Assembly (NCBI GenBank): GCA_902788785.1
Contig: CADALT010000021.1
Coordinates: 1-38,580 of the forward strand
Direction: 5' to 3'
Length of the DNA: 38,580 bases
Source: an uncultured Ruminococcus sp.
Lineage (GTDB): Bacteria; Bacillota; Clostridia; Oscillospirales; Ruminococcaceae
The notes beneath the pieces were generated by a model. It was not told the DNA's origin. It worked only from the letters and a program-made list of their open reading frames with translations, and made no database searches. Shown here piece after piece: positions 1-8,094 of the stretch. Within the stretch, counting starts at the first letter, position 1, and the number at the start of each line of letters is the position of its first letter. The position numbers and the translations under genes are program-made.

Positions 1-725
1 TCCGTAAGTATTTCCTTGAACTCGTCATCATACAATTTCTTGCCGTCTACCCTGACCCTAGTCGCCCTGATGGACTGATATGCATAGCCGTCATGCATTA
101 CGGTGATAGTCAGCTCCACCGGTTTGCCATCATGCTTTCCGCTGAACACTAACAGATACTTATCATCTTCCTTCGATGCCTGCTTTTCATACTCGCCATC
201 ATCAAACCAGCCTTCCAGCTGTTCACTTATGAGCGCATTACTGCTGCCGCTGAAATTCTCCAGATTATCGACCCTTGTCATCTCAACGCTGTCCTGCAAT
301 TTCTCAGGGGTCAGCATAAGCCCTGTGGTAAAGCCGTTTGCAAAAAGCGCCGCCGCAATAAGTATCGCCAGCACCAAGCCCTTATAGCCCTCGCCTGTCC
401 TTATCTTATCACGCTTATAAATGTAAAGCGGAGGTATGGGCAGTTTCTTTTTCAGCATGGCATACTCGTCTTCCGTCACATAGGACTTGATGCTTTTAAA
501 GTCTGCCATACAGCCCACGTATATCATCACAAGCACCGCCAGCCAGAGTATCGCACCCGAATATTTATCGACCGCAAACATCTCCATCACAAGTCCCAAA
601 AGCGGCAGCACACATATATACCACACGCCGCCCGTCTCGGAACGCTCGCCCTTTTTCAGCCGCTTTTTCGGCGCTCTTACCACATCCTCGTTACGTCTGA
701 ACAAGGTGAATTTTTCCGCTGTCAT
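1..725 (-). CDS. Membrane protein of unknown function, 3' end outside window
   Basis: An open frame runs from ATG at 725 to the window edge without a stop, giving 241 visible residues. The product has a charged N-terminus (RRNEDVVRAPKKRLKKGERS), two hydrophobic segments at about residues 33-72, a cytoplasmic-looking stretch with 'KLPIPPLYIYKRDKIRTGEGYKG', a third hydrophobic segment at about 113-133, then a soluble domain rich in acidic and beta-prone residues. I do not recognise the family. It starts 8 nt after the stop of the EFR1-type gene, with GAGGTAGGT as ribosome binding site overlapping that stop, so it is the last visible gene of a four-gene minus-strand operon. Confidence 0.72.
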   Translation of the reverse strand, partial: MTAEKFTLFRRNEDVVRAPKKRLKKGERSETGGVWYICVLPLLGLVMEMFAVDKYSGAILWLAVLVMIYVGCMADFKSIKSYVTEDEYAMLKKKLPIPPLYIYKRDKIRTGEGYKGLVLAILIAAALFANGFTTGLMLTPEKLQDSVEMTRVDNLENFSGSSNALISEQLEGWFDDGEYEKQASKEDDKYLLVFSGKHDGKPVELTITVMHDGYAYQSIRATRVRVDGKKLYDDEFKEILT

Positions 726-733
726 CTTACTAC

Positions 734-1498
734 CTACCTCATACTTATCTTAGGCACACGTTTACAGTAATGCCTTCTTCTGCCACGAGTCTTTTTGCCG
801 AACTCTATAGCCCCTGTGGGACAGCCGCTTATGCAGTCCATACAATGTATGCACTTATCCGCCCAGACGGGTCTGCCGTTTTTCAGCTTGATGCTGTGGT
901 AGGGGCATACCTTTGCACACCTGCCGCAGCCAACGCATTTATCCGTCGCATAGAATTTCTTCGCCGATACCACAGTCCCGTAAAACCACGGATTTATCAG
1001 CGATGCCGCCTTTGAACGTTTGGTGCTGTACCTATCCTGTATCTGACAGCCCCTATTCATGGTGTTTACTATCTCCAGCACGTCGCAGTCGGCACTCTTG
1101 TATATCTTATTGCACTCGTCCTCATCGGGCGGATTGAACATCACCAGATAATTCTCGGGCATACGCACTCCTGCAAAGCCCATGAATATCATGCCTCGCT
1201 CGGTGCAGAATTTCTCGCAGAACTTAGCCGCAGTACCCGTAGTATCGGCACAGGTAGCCACGAAGTACATCTCGTTGCTGCCCCACAGGTCGGAGTTCTC
1301 CAGAAAGCCCTCCACCAGCGCAGGGTACCTCCATGCATAGATAGGCGCACAGATCACATAAGGCTTTTGCGAATAGAACTTTACACGTTTGCCCGTGCGG
1401 ATAAGCTCTTTCATATCTCTGGTCTCGTCACCGAGCAGCTGCGCCATGAGCGTCGCCACATACCTTGTATTGCCTGTTCCGCTGAAATATATGACCAT
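734..1498 (-). CDS. EFR1-type protein: flavodoxin-like domain plus two 4Fe-4S clusters
   Basis: 254 residues. The N-terminus carries a flavodoxin phosphate-binding loop (YFSGTGNTRYVA, about residues 4-15) followed by a flavodoxin-like fold with 'ICAPIYAWRYP'. The C-terminal third has two ferredoxin motifs, CVGCGRCAKVCP and CIHCMDCISGCP, each able to bind a 4Fe-4S cluster. This order is that of the EFR1 family (ferredoxin fused to flavodoxin), cytoplasmic electron carriers common in anaerobic Firmicutes whose partners are mostly unknown. RBS GAGGTGG lies just before the ATG. It follows the DUF2461 gene by 26 nt and is likely cotranscribed with it. Confidence 0.9.
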   Translation of the reverse strand: MVIYFSGTGNTRYVATLMAQLLGDETRDMKELIRTGKRVKFYSQKPYVICAPIYAWRYPALVEGFLENSDLWGSNEMYFVATCADTTGTAAKFCEKFCTERGMIFMGFAGVRMPENYLVMFNPPDEDECNKIYKSADCDVLEIVNTMNRGCQIQDRYSTKRSKAASLINPWFYGTVVSAKKFYATDKCVGCGRCAKVCPYHSIKLKNGRPVWADKCIHCMDCISGCPTGAIEFGKKTRGRRRHYCKRVPKISMR

Positions 1499-1524
1499 AG
1501 TACCACCTCACTCCATATCAGCGA

Positions 1525-2211
1525 TCATTCTTCGATAGTCGCCGCCGTCACCATATCTTCCGCCTTGATAAAAAGCTCGTATACGGGTGCTATCTGTTCA
1601 AAGTCGTGCACCAGGCGTTCACCCAGCTTGTCCGAGAAGAAAAGCTCGGGGTCATCGCTCTGAAAAACCACCGCAAGATTTTTACGGTTGAGCCAGTTTT
1701 TGTAACGTTCGGGCTCATCGGGGAACTTATCACGCTTATACAGATCGCCCTCCATCACGAAAGTGTCCTGCGCTTCAAAGGCTTTCACCGCTTTTTCGGC
1801 AGTCTTGTCACGCTCCAGTATAAGCTTGCGCACAGCCTCCATAACGGGGGTCGGTATCTTGTAATATCCACAGCCCCAGCCAAAATACTCATCATTTATC
1901 CAGAAGAAGAATTCGGGCTTGCTCACGAACCTTTCTGTCTTTTGGCGCATCAGCGAGAACCATATGCTCTTTTTGAAGAACATACCGTCACGCATCAGCC
2001 TGACATCACGGTATATGCGACTTATTTTTTTAGGCGAGCATACTATCTTCTCATCTATCTTGCCCATAAGAGGAGTAAGCTGAACTATCAGCTCACGCAT
2101 GGGTACAAGAACTTCCTTTTCATAAATATCCTTATGCTCCTTGAACCATTCCTTGTCATTGCGTGAATAGTTCTCAAACAAAAACTGCGGAGCGTTCGGG
2201 GTAAATGGCAT
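1525..2211 (-). CDS. DUF2461 family protein
   Basis: 228 residues, the usual length of the DUF2461/TIGR02453 family. Typical features are the N-terminal 'FLFENYSRNDKEWFKEHK' block, the 'CSPKKISRIYRDVRLMRDG' block and 'FFFWINDEYFGWGCGYY'. Members are soluble and widely distributed; their biochemical role is not established. The ATG follows immediately after the stop of the upstream membrane protein gene (TAGATG), with GAGGTGAT inside that gene as RBS, so translation of the two is probably coupled. Confidence 0.88.
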   Translation of the reverse strand: MPFTPNAPQFLFENYSRNDKEWFKEHKDIYEKEVLVPMRELIVQLTPLMGKIDEKIVCSPKKISRIYRDVRLMRDGMFFKKSIWFSLMRQKTERFVSKPEFFFWINDEYFGWGCGYYKIPTPVMEAVRKLILERDKTAEKAVKAFEAQDTFVMEGDLYKRDKFPDEPERYKNWLNRKNLAVVFQSDDPELFFSDKLGERLVHDFEQIAPVYELFIKAEDMVTAATIEE

Positions 2212-2739
2212 CTATATCACCTCAGCAACTTGTTTTACAGCTTTTTTCCTGATCGAACGAGCTATCCTGATATGCGCTGCGATCATCAGCACGATCTCAT
2301 ATGCCAAAATACGAAAAAATCCATTTGACCAAAAACTTGATCTGCTGATATCGGAAATATATGACATAACCAAGCCAACTATCACATACACGATAAACTG
2401 TCCTGCCAGTCCGATCAGCGCCAATATATACCATTTTTTTGTCATGCCCATATATCTGTTATTTAACACATTTCGCAGGCTTTTTCTGGTCAGAGCAAAC
2501 CATAGTATAGTCAGCAATACAAAGTTGATCTCCATACTTATAAGAGAGCAAATTTGGTTTACCACATTTATAGGCTGGTGTTCATAAGACAGTCCAAACG
2601 ATGATTGAACGCTCACCATATGGCATTCATTGGAGGGAAACGAAAAACGTACAAACGTTGTCAGCGCAGCGATCATCCAGCTTATTACCCAACAGCCTAA
2701 AATTTTAAGGCTGCTCCATTTAAAAGTTTGTTTTGTCAA
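2212..2739 (-). CDS. Four-helix membrane protein of unknown function
   Basis: 175 residues with four hydrophobic segments (about residues 12-34, 61-84, 103-125 and 136-160) and basic ends, so an integral membrane protein. The frame opens with TTG at 2739 (TTG ACA AAA CAA); an in-frame TGA lies three codons upstream, so no longer start is possible, and GGAAGG stands about 10 nt before the TTG. A strong promoter lies upstream (see 2774-2802). First gene of the minus-strand run that includes DUF2461 and EFR1-type genes. Family not recognised. Confidence 0.72.
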   Translation of the reverse strand: MTKQTFKWSSLKILGCWVISWMIAALTTFVRFSFPSNECHMVSVQSSFGLSYEHQPINVVNQICSLISMEINFVLLTILWFALTRKSLRNVLNNRYMGMTKKWYILALIGLAGQFIVYVIVGLVMSYISDISRSSFWSNGFFRILAYEIVLMIAAHIRIARSIRKKAVKQVAEVI

Positions 2740-2773
2740 GTAAAGTCATCCTTCCTTTATATTTATATAGACT

Positions 2774-2802
2774 ATTATAACCTATTTTCCCCAAACAGTC
2801 AA
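2774..2802 (-). promoter_or_regulatory. Vegetative promoter of the 2739-to-1 operon
   Basis: Read on the minus strand, TTGACT (2797-2802) is followed after exactly 17 bp by TATAAT (2774-2779). It precedes the TTG start at 2739 by about 35 nt and points into the four-gene operon. Confidence 0.75.
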
Positions 2803-2844
2803 CTGCCTAACTCAGTTTTTAGCTTTTTCCGTGTATTATGCCGA

Positions 2845-2873
2845 TTTACAACGGCTTATATAAATGTTATAAT
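2845..2873 (+). promoter_or_regulatory. Vegetative promoter of the GNAT gene
   Basis: TTTACA (2845-2850), 17 bp, TATAAT (2868-2873), ending 36 nt before the start codon at 2910. It stands back to back with the divergent promoter at 2774-2802. Confidence 0.7.
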
Positions 2874-2909
2874 TTTTATATGTGACTTACCGGTTGAAAG
2901 GAGATCATC

Positions 2910-3383
2910 ATGGAGTATACCTATAAAAAAGCTGCTGCGAGTGACATCGACCTGCTCACAAGCACTCGTATCACAGTGCTGCGTGCTGCAAACGGTCTTG
3001 ATGAAAATGCGGATATGTCTAAGATCGAAGCTCAGTCCCGTTTATATTATAAAAACGCACTGGCTGACGGCAGCCATACTGCCTACCTAGTGTTCTCAGG
3101 TGATGAATTCGTCGGGGCAGGGGGCATAAGCTACTACAATGTCATGCCGACCTGCGATGTACCCACAGGCAAAAAAGCCTATATCATGAATATGTACACC
3201 GCCCCTTCACACCGCAGACAGGGCATTGCTATGAAGACCCTCTCACTGCTGGTGGACGATGCACGAAAAAAGGGCATCACCCATATCACCCTCGAAGCCA
3301 CAAAAATGGGCAGACCTCTTTACGAGAGATACGGCTTTAAAGCGATGGAGCATGAGATGATACTGCCCCAAGAGGACCTGTAA
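2910..3383 (+). CDS. GNAT family N-acetyltransferase
   Basis: 157 residues, the size of a single GNAT domain. The acetyl-CoA binding motif A is visible as 'IMNMYTAPSHRRQGIAMKTL' (about residues 91-110), followed by the usual 'ITHITLEATKMGRPLYERYGFKAM' C-terminal block. Members move an acetyl group from acetyl-CoA to an amine; the substrate cannot be told from sequence. RBS AAGGAG lies 6 nt before the ATG. The gene is 50 nt upstream of the ABC-F gene and probably shares its transcript; one possible reading is a small resistance or stress unit, but that is inference. Confidence 0.88.
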   Translation: MEYTYKKAAASDIDLLTSTRITVLRAANGLDENADMSKIEAQSRLYYKNALADGSHTAYLVFSGDEFVGAGGISYYNVMPTCDVPTGKKAYIMNMYTAPSHRRQGIAMKTLSLLVDDARKKGITHITLEATKMGRPLYERYGFKAMEHEMILPQEDL

Positions 3384-3433
3384 GATCTTGTTTTTTAGAT
3401 AAGTAAAAGATTTTTATTAAGGAGTAAAGTAAA

Positions 3434-5050
3434 ATGATAACAGTTTCAAACGTGAGCCTGTCCTTCGGCGGACAGCTTTTGTTCAAGGATGTAGACCTGA
3501 AATTCACAGGCGGCAACTGCTACGGCATAATCGGTGCCAACGGTGCGGGCAAGTCCACTTTCCTGAGGATACTCAACGGCGAGCTTGAGCCTACCACGGG
3601 CGAGGTAGCTATCTCAAAGGGCGAGCGTCTTTCCGTCCTCAAGCAGGATCATTTTGCTTTTGATGAGTACACCGTGCTGGATACGGTCATCATGGGCAAC
3701 AAGCGCCTTTACGACATCATGAAGGAAAAGGACGAGCTTTATGCCAAGGAAGATTTCTCTGAGGAGGACGGCGACCGTGCAGGTCAGCTGGAAAGCGAGT
3801 TCGCTGAGTTGAACGGCTGGGAGGCTGAAAGTGATGCTTCCAAGCTGATACAGGGTCTGGGACTTTCGGAGGATATCCTCTATCAGCAGATGGCTTCCCT
3901 CTCGGGTAACGAGAAAGTCAAGGTACTGCTGGCTCAGGCACTCTTCGGCAACCCCGATATAATCATGCTGGACGAGCCTACAAACCATCTGGATATAGAT
4001 GCTATACGCTGGCTGGAGGATTTCCTGGCAGACTATTTTGGAACAGTGCTGGTAGTCAGCCACGACAGGCACTTCCTCAATAACGTCTGCACACACATTG
4101 TCGATATCGACTACACCAAGATCAAGATGTACGTGGGCAACTACGAGTTCTGGTACGAGTCCTCACAGCTGATGCAGAGACTTATCAAGAACCAGAACAA
4201 GAAGGCAGAAGAAAAGATCAAGGAATTGCAGGAGTTCATCAACCGTTTCTCCGCAAACAAGTCAAAATCCCGTCAGGCGACTGCACGAAGAAAGCTGCTT
4301 GATAAGCTGACCGTGGAAGAGATGCCTGCATCATCAAGAAAATACCCGTTCATCGGCTTCAACATCGACAGAGAGCTGGGCAAGGATATACTTAAAGTCA
4401 ACGGCATATCCAAGACAGTTGACGGCGTAAAGCTCCTCAACAACGTGAGCTTCACCCTTTCAAGGACAGACAAAGTAGCATTCATAGGCGAATCCGAGCA
4501 GGCTATCACAGAGCTTTTCAAGATACTTGCCGAAGAGGACGAGCCTGATGAGGGCACAATAAAATGGGGCGTATCCACATCGAGATCATACTTCCCCATG
4601 GACAACTCCGAATACTTCAACGGCCATGACGAAAGCATCGTTGACTGGCTCAGACCCTACTCCACCTCAGAGGTAACAGACACCTTCCTCCGTGGTTTCC
4701 TGGGCAGGATGCTGTTCTCGGGCGACGAGATATACAAGCCCGTACAGGTGCTCTCGGGCGGTGAGAAGGTAAGATGTATGTTCAGCCGAATGATGCTCTT
4801 CGGCTCAAACGTTATAATGCTCGACAGACCCACAAACCATCTTGACCTGGAGTCCATAACAGCAGTAAACAACGCTATGCGTGACTTCAAAGGCGTGGTA
4901 ATATTTGCCAGTCACGACCACGAGATAGTACAGACCGTTGCGAACCGCATCATCGAGATAACCCCCGATGGCTGCATCGACCGCACAGGCACATACGAGG
5001 ACTTCCTTGAATGGCGCCGTGAACAGGGAATGCGTTCATTCATCGAATGA
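3434..5050 (+). CDS. ABC-F family ATPase with degenerate second nucleotide-binding domain
   Basis: 538 residues with two ABC domains, no membrane segments and a charged helical linker (about 240-300), the ABC-F plan of cytoplasmic ribosome-associated ATPases (YbiT/Uup-like or ribosome protection). Domain 1 has a complete Walker A (GANGAGKST, 34-42), a signature LSGNEKVK (156-163) and Walker B with catalytic Glu (MLDEPTNHLD, E181). Domain 2 keeps LSGGEKVR (440-447) and the switch His (SHDHE), but its Walker A is GESEQAIT (352-359), lacking the P-loop lysine, and the catalytic Glu is replaced by Arg (MLDRPTNHLD, R465). One ATPase site therefore looks inactive or only nucleotide-free. RBS AAGGAG precedes the ATG. 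The antibiotic, if any, cannot be predicted. Confidence 0.9.
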   Translation: MITVSNVSLSFGGQLLFKDVDLKFTGGNCYGIIGANGAGKSTFLRILNGELEPTTGEVAISKGERLSVLKQDHFAFDEYTVLDTVIMGNKRLYDIMKEKDELYAKEDFSEEDGDRAGQLESEFAELNGWEAESDASKLIQGLGLSEDILYQQMASLSGNEKVKVLLAQALFGNPDIIMLDEPTNHLDIDAIRWLEDFLADYFGTVLVVSHDRHFLNNVCTHIVDIDYTKIKMYVGNYEFWYESSQLMQRLIKNQNKKAEEKIKELQEFINRFSANKSKSRQATARRKLLDKLTVEEMPASSRKYPFIGFNIDRELGKDILKVNGISKTVDGVKLLNNVSFTLSRTDKVAFIGESEQAITELFKILAEEDEPDEGTIKWGVSTSRSYFPMDNSEYFNGHDESIVDWLRPYSTSEVTDTFLRGFLGRMLFSGDEIYKPVQVLSGGEKVRCMFSRMMLFGSNVIMLDRPTNHLDLESITAVNNAMRDFKGVVIFASHDHEIVQTVANRIIEITPDGCIDRTGTYEDFLEWRREQGMRSFIE

Positions 5051-5078
5051 TCTCTTTGATCTGAAGCTAACAGCATAC

Positions 5079-5104
5079 CCCCACAGGATAACTTTCCCGT
5101 GGGG
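5079..5104 (+). terminator. Weak hairpin after ABC-F gene
   Basis: CCCCAC (5079-5084) pairs with GTGGGG (5099-5104) around a 14-nt loop, 28 nt after the ABC-F stop. No strong T-run follows, so termination would be partial or need help. Confidence 0.4.
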
Positions 5105-5296
5105 ATGTATTATTCAGTCATGTTATATAAAAAAGCAAGCTGTCTTATGTGCATAACAACAGCAGTTACCGCATTTTGTACAACTGTCCGCCGCCGTTTT
5201 TGGTGAAAATATACCTAAAAATATTCAACAAAATCAAAATAATGAGCTAATAAGGAAGAAAAATGTTAACCAGTTATTAACTTGAACGTTCTTTCG
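5105..5296. other. AT-rich spacer, no gene seen
   Basis: This is part of the 308-nt gap between the ABC-F and small lipoprotein genes. Apart from the hairpin before it and the promoter after it, it holds only AT-rich sequence with short GTTAA/TTAAC repeats near 5267-5283. I see no coding frame. Confidence 0.5.
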
Positions 5297-5325
5297 TTGA
5301 CTTTCGGGTGACAAGGTGATATTAT
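5297..5325 (+). promoter_or_regulatory. Vegetative promoter of the small lipoprotein gene
   Basis: TTGACT (5297-5302), 17 bp, TATTAT (5320-5325), ending 33 nt before the ATG at 5359. Confidence 0.7.
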
Positions 5326-5358
5326 AGATAAGTAAAAAATGTAAGGAGTGTGTTTTGA

Positions 5359-5586
5359 ATGATCAACACAAAGAAGATTTTTGCTGCTGTAATGGCACTT
5401 GCAATGGCAATCATGATGGCATCCTGCGGTGACAGTGTTAACAAGTCCGAGAATGCAAAGGCTGCAAATGCTGCTGCTGACGATCTCGCAACAACTGTTG
5501 ACGAGGACACAACTGCTGACCAGGACGCTACTGCCGATGAGACTACTGCTGAGGAAACAACCGTAGAGGAGTCCGCAGAAGTTTGA
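5359..5586 (+). CDS. Small acidic lipoprotein
   Basis: 75 residues. A basic start (INTKK), a hydrophobic signal and a lipobox-like 'MMASC' put the lipidated cysteine at residue 23, so the mature chain is only about 53 residues. That chain is made almost wholly of Ala, Thr, Asp and Glu (for example TTADQDATADETTAEETT), with no folded domain apparent; it may be a membrane-anchored disordered tail. The signal region closely resembles that of the larger lipoprotein at 16648-17952, which begins its mature part with a similar Thr/Asp/Glu stretch. AAGGAGTG precedes the ATG. Own promoter and own terminator: a single-gene unit. Function unknown. Confidence 0.72.
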   Translation: MINTKKIFAAVMALAMAIMMASCGDSVNKSENAKAANAAADDLATTVDEDTTADQDATADETTAEETTVEESAEV

Positions 5587-5620
5587 TCTTTGATCGGGTA
5601 AAACATAAGTAAAATGAAGA

Positions 5621-5646
5621 AAGACTGCACAAGCGTGCAGTCTTTT
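5621..5646 (+). terminator. Rho-independent terminator, shared by convergent genes
   Basis: AAGACTGCAC (5621-5630), loop AAGC, GTGCAGTCTT (5635-5644), then a T-run on the plus strand. The A-rich left flank lets it also serve the GH31 gene ending at 5650 on the minus strand. Confidence 0.82.
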
Positions 5647-5649
5647 TTG

Positions 5650-7980
5650 TTATATGCAAACTTCCCTGCTGTGGGGCATTACCTTGACGGACTTGTCCGT
5701 ATTCGCCACGCTCACGGTAAAACTCTTATCGGTCTCGGTGAAGCTTACCTCTATCCTGCCGCCTTTATTTTTGGCTGTAAGGGTGAATGTTTCGCCGCCG
5801 TCGCTGTCATAAAGCGAGCAGGAGGCTGTGCCGCCCTCGGGGAGTTCGTAAATCACGAAGTTCGTATTCTCAAGATAGTCGTACTCGAAATCGCCCCCAA
5901 AATCTCCGTGGGGTATCACCGAACAGGGTCTTGCCAGCGCAGGCATCTCGAAATACGTACACTTATGCCTGTACCATCTGCCGCCCTCCAGCACCTTGCC
6001 CGTGATAAGGTCGGTCCATCTGCCCGAGGGGAGATAATACTCCGCCATGCCCTCAGCGTTCAGTATCGGTGCGCAGAGTATGCTGTCACCCAGCATATAC
6101 TGCCTGTCCAGAGTAAGACAGGTCGGGTCATCGGCAAAGTCCATGACCATAGCCCTCATCATGGTGATGCCCGTCTTGTGGGTCTGCACTGCCTGCGACC
6201 ACAGATAGGGCATAAGCTCGCCCTTTTTGTTAACAAAGAACCTGAGCACATCGCAGCTTTCCTCATCGAACAGCCACGGCACACGGTAAGACTGATTTCC
6301 GTGCAGACGTGAATGGGTCGAGAACAGCCCGAATGCAGCCCAGCGCTTGTAGATATCGGGCGTAGCTGTCGCCTCGAAGCCTGCCATATCGTGGGAAGTG
6401 TACCCAAAGCCCGAAATGCACAGCGACAAACACCCCCTGATGACCTCTGCCATGGAGTTATATGTGCCCGAACAGTCGCCGCCCCAGTGTACAGGGAACT
6501 GCTGTCCCCCTGCGGTGGCTGACCTTGCAAACAGACAAGCCCTGTTCTCGCCGAAGTATTCTTTCAGCACCCCGAACACGCACTCGTTATAAAGATAGGT
6601 GTAATAGTTGTGCATACCCTTTGGGTCCGAGCCATCGTGATAGATAACGCCGTCCGCAGGTATCCTCTCGCCGAAATCCGTCTTGAAGGTATCCACGCCC
6701 ATCTCGCAGAGTTTACGAAGATATCCTGCGTACCACTCGCAGGCTTCCTTGTTTGTGAAATCAACTATCGCCATGCCGGGCTGCCAGTAGTCGCACTGGA
6801 ACACCGAACCATCGGTGCGCTTGATGAAATAGCCCCTCTCTGCGCCCTCATCGAACAGCCTTGAACGCTGGGCGATATAGGGATTTATCCAGACGCAGGT
6901 GTGCAGTCCCCTGTCATGGAGCCTTTTAAGCATACCCTCGGGGTCGGGGAACTGTTCCTTGTCCCACTGAAAGTCGCACCACTCCATGCCCTTCATCCAG
7001 AAGCAGTCAAAGTGGAAGACCTGCAAGGGTATATCACGCTGTGCCATGCCGTCGATGAACGATGTCACGGTCTTTTCATCGTAGCTTGTGGTGAATGATG
7101 AGGTCAGCCACAGCCCGAATGTGAACTGCGGCACCAGCGCAGGCTTGCCCGTAAGGTCGGTATACTCACGCTGTACCTGCCCGATATCCTCGCCGCCGAA
7201 GAGGAAGTATTCCAGCACCTCGCCCGATTTCGTAAAGCTTACCTTTGACACCGTATCGGAGCAAACCTCGAAGGACACTCTTTCCGTGGAGTTCACGAAA
7301 ACTCCGTACCCCCTTGATGACACATAGAAGGGTACCGACTTGTAGCTTTGTTCGCTGCAGGTGCCGCCGTCCGCATTCCATATCTCGACGGTCTGACCGT
7401 TCTTCGTAAAGGGCGTGAATTTCTCACCGAAACCGTAGAAATACTCCCCCACCGAGGCATCAAGCTGTTCACGGATATATGTGGTGAGCTCGTCCTTGGG
7501 ATAGCCCCAGAATCGGTCATTTGCCTGCATATGGAGCCTTGCGTTCTTCATGTCTTCGTCCTCGGATATGACCCCCGTAGAACGCCATGCGCCGCCTGTC
7601 AGGTATTTATCCTTATAGTAAAAGCCAAAGCTCCACTCGCCCTTTGTGACCACAAGCTTAGTGTCCCCCGAAATGAGTTCCGCCTTGTCCTCGCCGATGA
7701 TGACCTCGGGCTTATAGCTGCCGCTGTTCAGCCTGAATTTCGGTGACCTGTCCACAGCGCCCTTGTGGTGGGTCACCGTGACTTTTATCACATTTTCCGC
7801 ATCGGAAGTATAGCATATCTCCAGATTTGCGCTGCCAAGCTGCTTGTAGCGCTCCCTGCCCGTGAAAGGTGTCGCCAGCACCTTAAAGCCGTTCTCTATG
7901 GGTGTTATCTCAAAAGCCTGCGCCGCAAAGCTGACCTCATACCCTTTACGGTCAAGCCAGAAACCGTCTGAAAATCTCAT
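5650..7980 (-). CDS. yicI: Glycoside hydrolase family 31 alpha-xylosidase (YicI-like)
   Basis: 776 residues, the normal length of YicI-type alpha-xylosidases, starting with the characteristic 'MRFSDGFWL'. The family's catalytic residues are visible: nucleophile D435 in KTDFGERIP and acid/base D502 in HWGGDCSGTYNSM; 'FHFDCFWM' and 'WINPYIAQRS' also match GH31. The enzyme removes alpha-linked xylose from the non-reducing end of xyloglucan oligosaccharides (isoprimeverose units). No signal peptide, so it should act in the cytoplasm on imported oligosaccharides. No transporter or regulator is adjacent; the gene stands alone between two terminators. RBS GGGAGGA precedes the ATG, and TATAAT lies at about 8007-8012 on the minus strand with a poor -35. 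Confidence 0.93.
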   Translation of the reverse strand: MRFSDGFWLDRKGYEVSFAAQAFEITPIENGFKVLATPFTGRERYKQLGSANLEICYTSDAENVIKVTVTHHKGAVDRSPKFRLNSGSYKPEVIIGEDKAELISGDTKLVVTKGEWSFGFYYKDKYLTGGAWRSTGVISEDEDMKNARLHMQANDRFWGYPKDELTTYIREQLDASVGEYFYGFGEKFTPFTKNGQTVEIWNADGGTCSEQSYKSVPFYVSSRGYGVFVNSTERVSFEVCSDTVSKVSFTKSGEVLEYFLFGGEDIGQVQREYTDLTGKPALVPQFTFGLWLTSSFTTSYDEKTVTSFIDGMAQRDIPLQVFHFDCFWMKGMEWCDFQWDKEQFPDPEGMLKRLHDRGLHTCVWINPYIAQRSRLFDEGAERGYFIKRTDGSVFQCDYWQPGMAIVDFTNKEACEWYAGYLRKLCEMGVDTFKTDFGERIPADGVIYHDGSDPKGMHNYYTYLYNECVFGVLKEYFGENRACLFARSATAGGQQFPVHWGGDCSGTYNSMAEVIRGCLSLCISGFGYTSHDMAGFEATATPDIYKRWAAFGLFSTHSRLHGNQSYRVPWLFDEESCDVLRFFVNKKGELMPYLWSQAVQTHKTGITMMRAMVMDFADDPTCLTLDRQYMLGDSILCAPILNAEGMAEYYLPSGRWTDLITGKVLEGGRWYRHKCTYFEMPALARPCSVIPHGDFGGDFEYDYLENTNFVIYELPEGGTASCSLYDSDGGETFTLTAKNKGGRIEVSFTETDKSFTVSVANTDKSVKVMPHSREVCI

Positions 7981-8060
7981 ATAGGTTTTCCTCCCTAAAA
8001 TATATTATAAACATTTTAATACATCTTGACCGAAATTGCAATACCTCATCCATTAAAAAA

Positions 8061-8083
8061 GAGCATATCACGGCGATATGCTC
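8061..8083 (-). terminator. Terminator of the CapA-like gene
   Basis: Stem GAGCATATC (8061-8069) with GATATGCTC (8075-8083) and a 5-nt loop. On the minus strand it is followed by TTTTTT, just after the stop at 8095; A/T-rich flanks are present on both sides. Confidence 0.8.
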
Positions 8084-8094
8084 TCAAAAAAGTT

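Noticed and set aside
2728-3090. 120-codon plus-strand frame before the GNAT gene
   Set aside because: It spans two promoters and overlaps the GNAT gene in another frame; no RBS and no domain.
5614-6312. 232-codon plus-strand frame after the small lipoprotein
   Set aside because: It starts inside a terminator and runs antisense to the conserved end of the GH31 gene.
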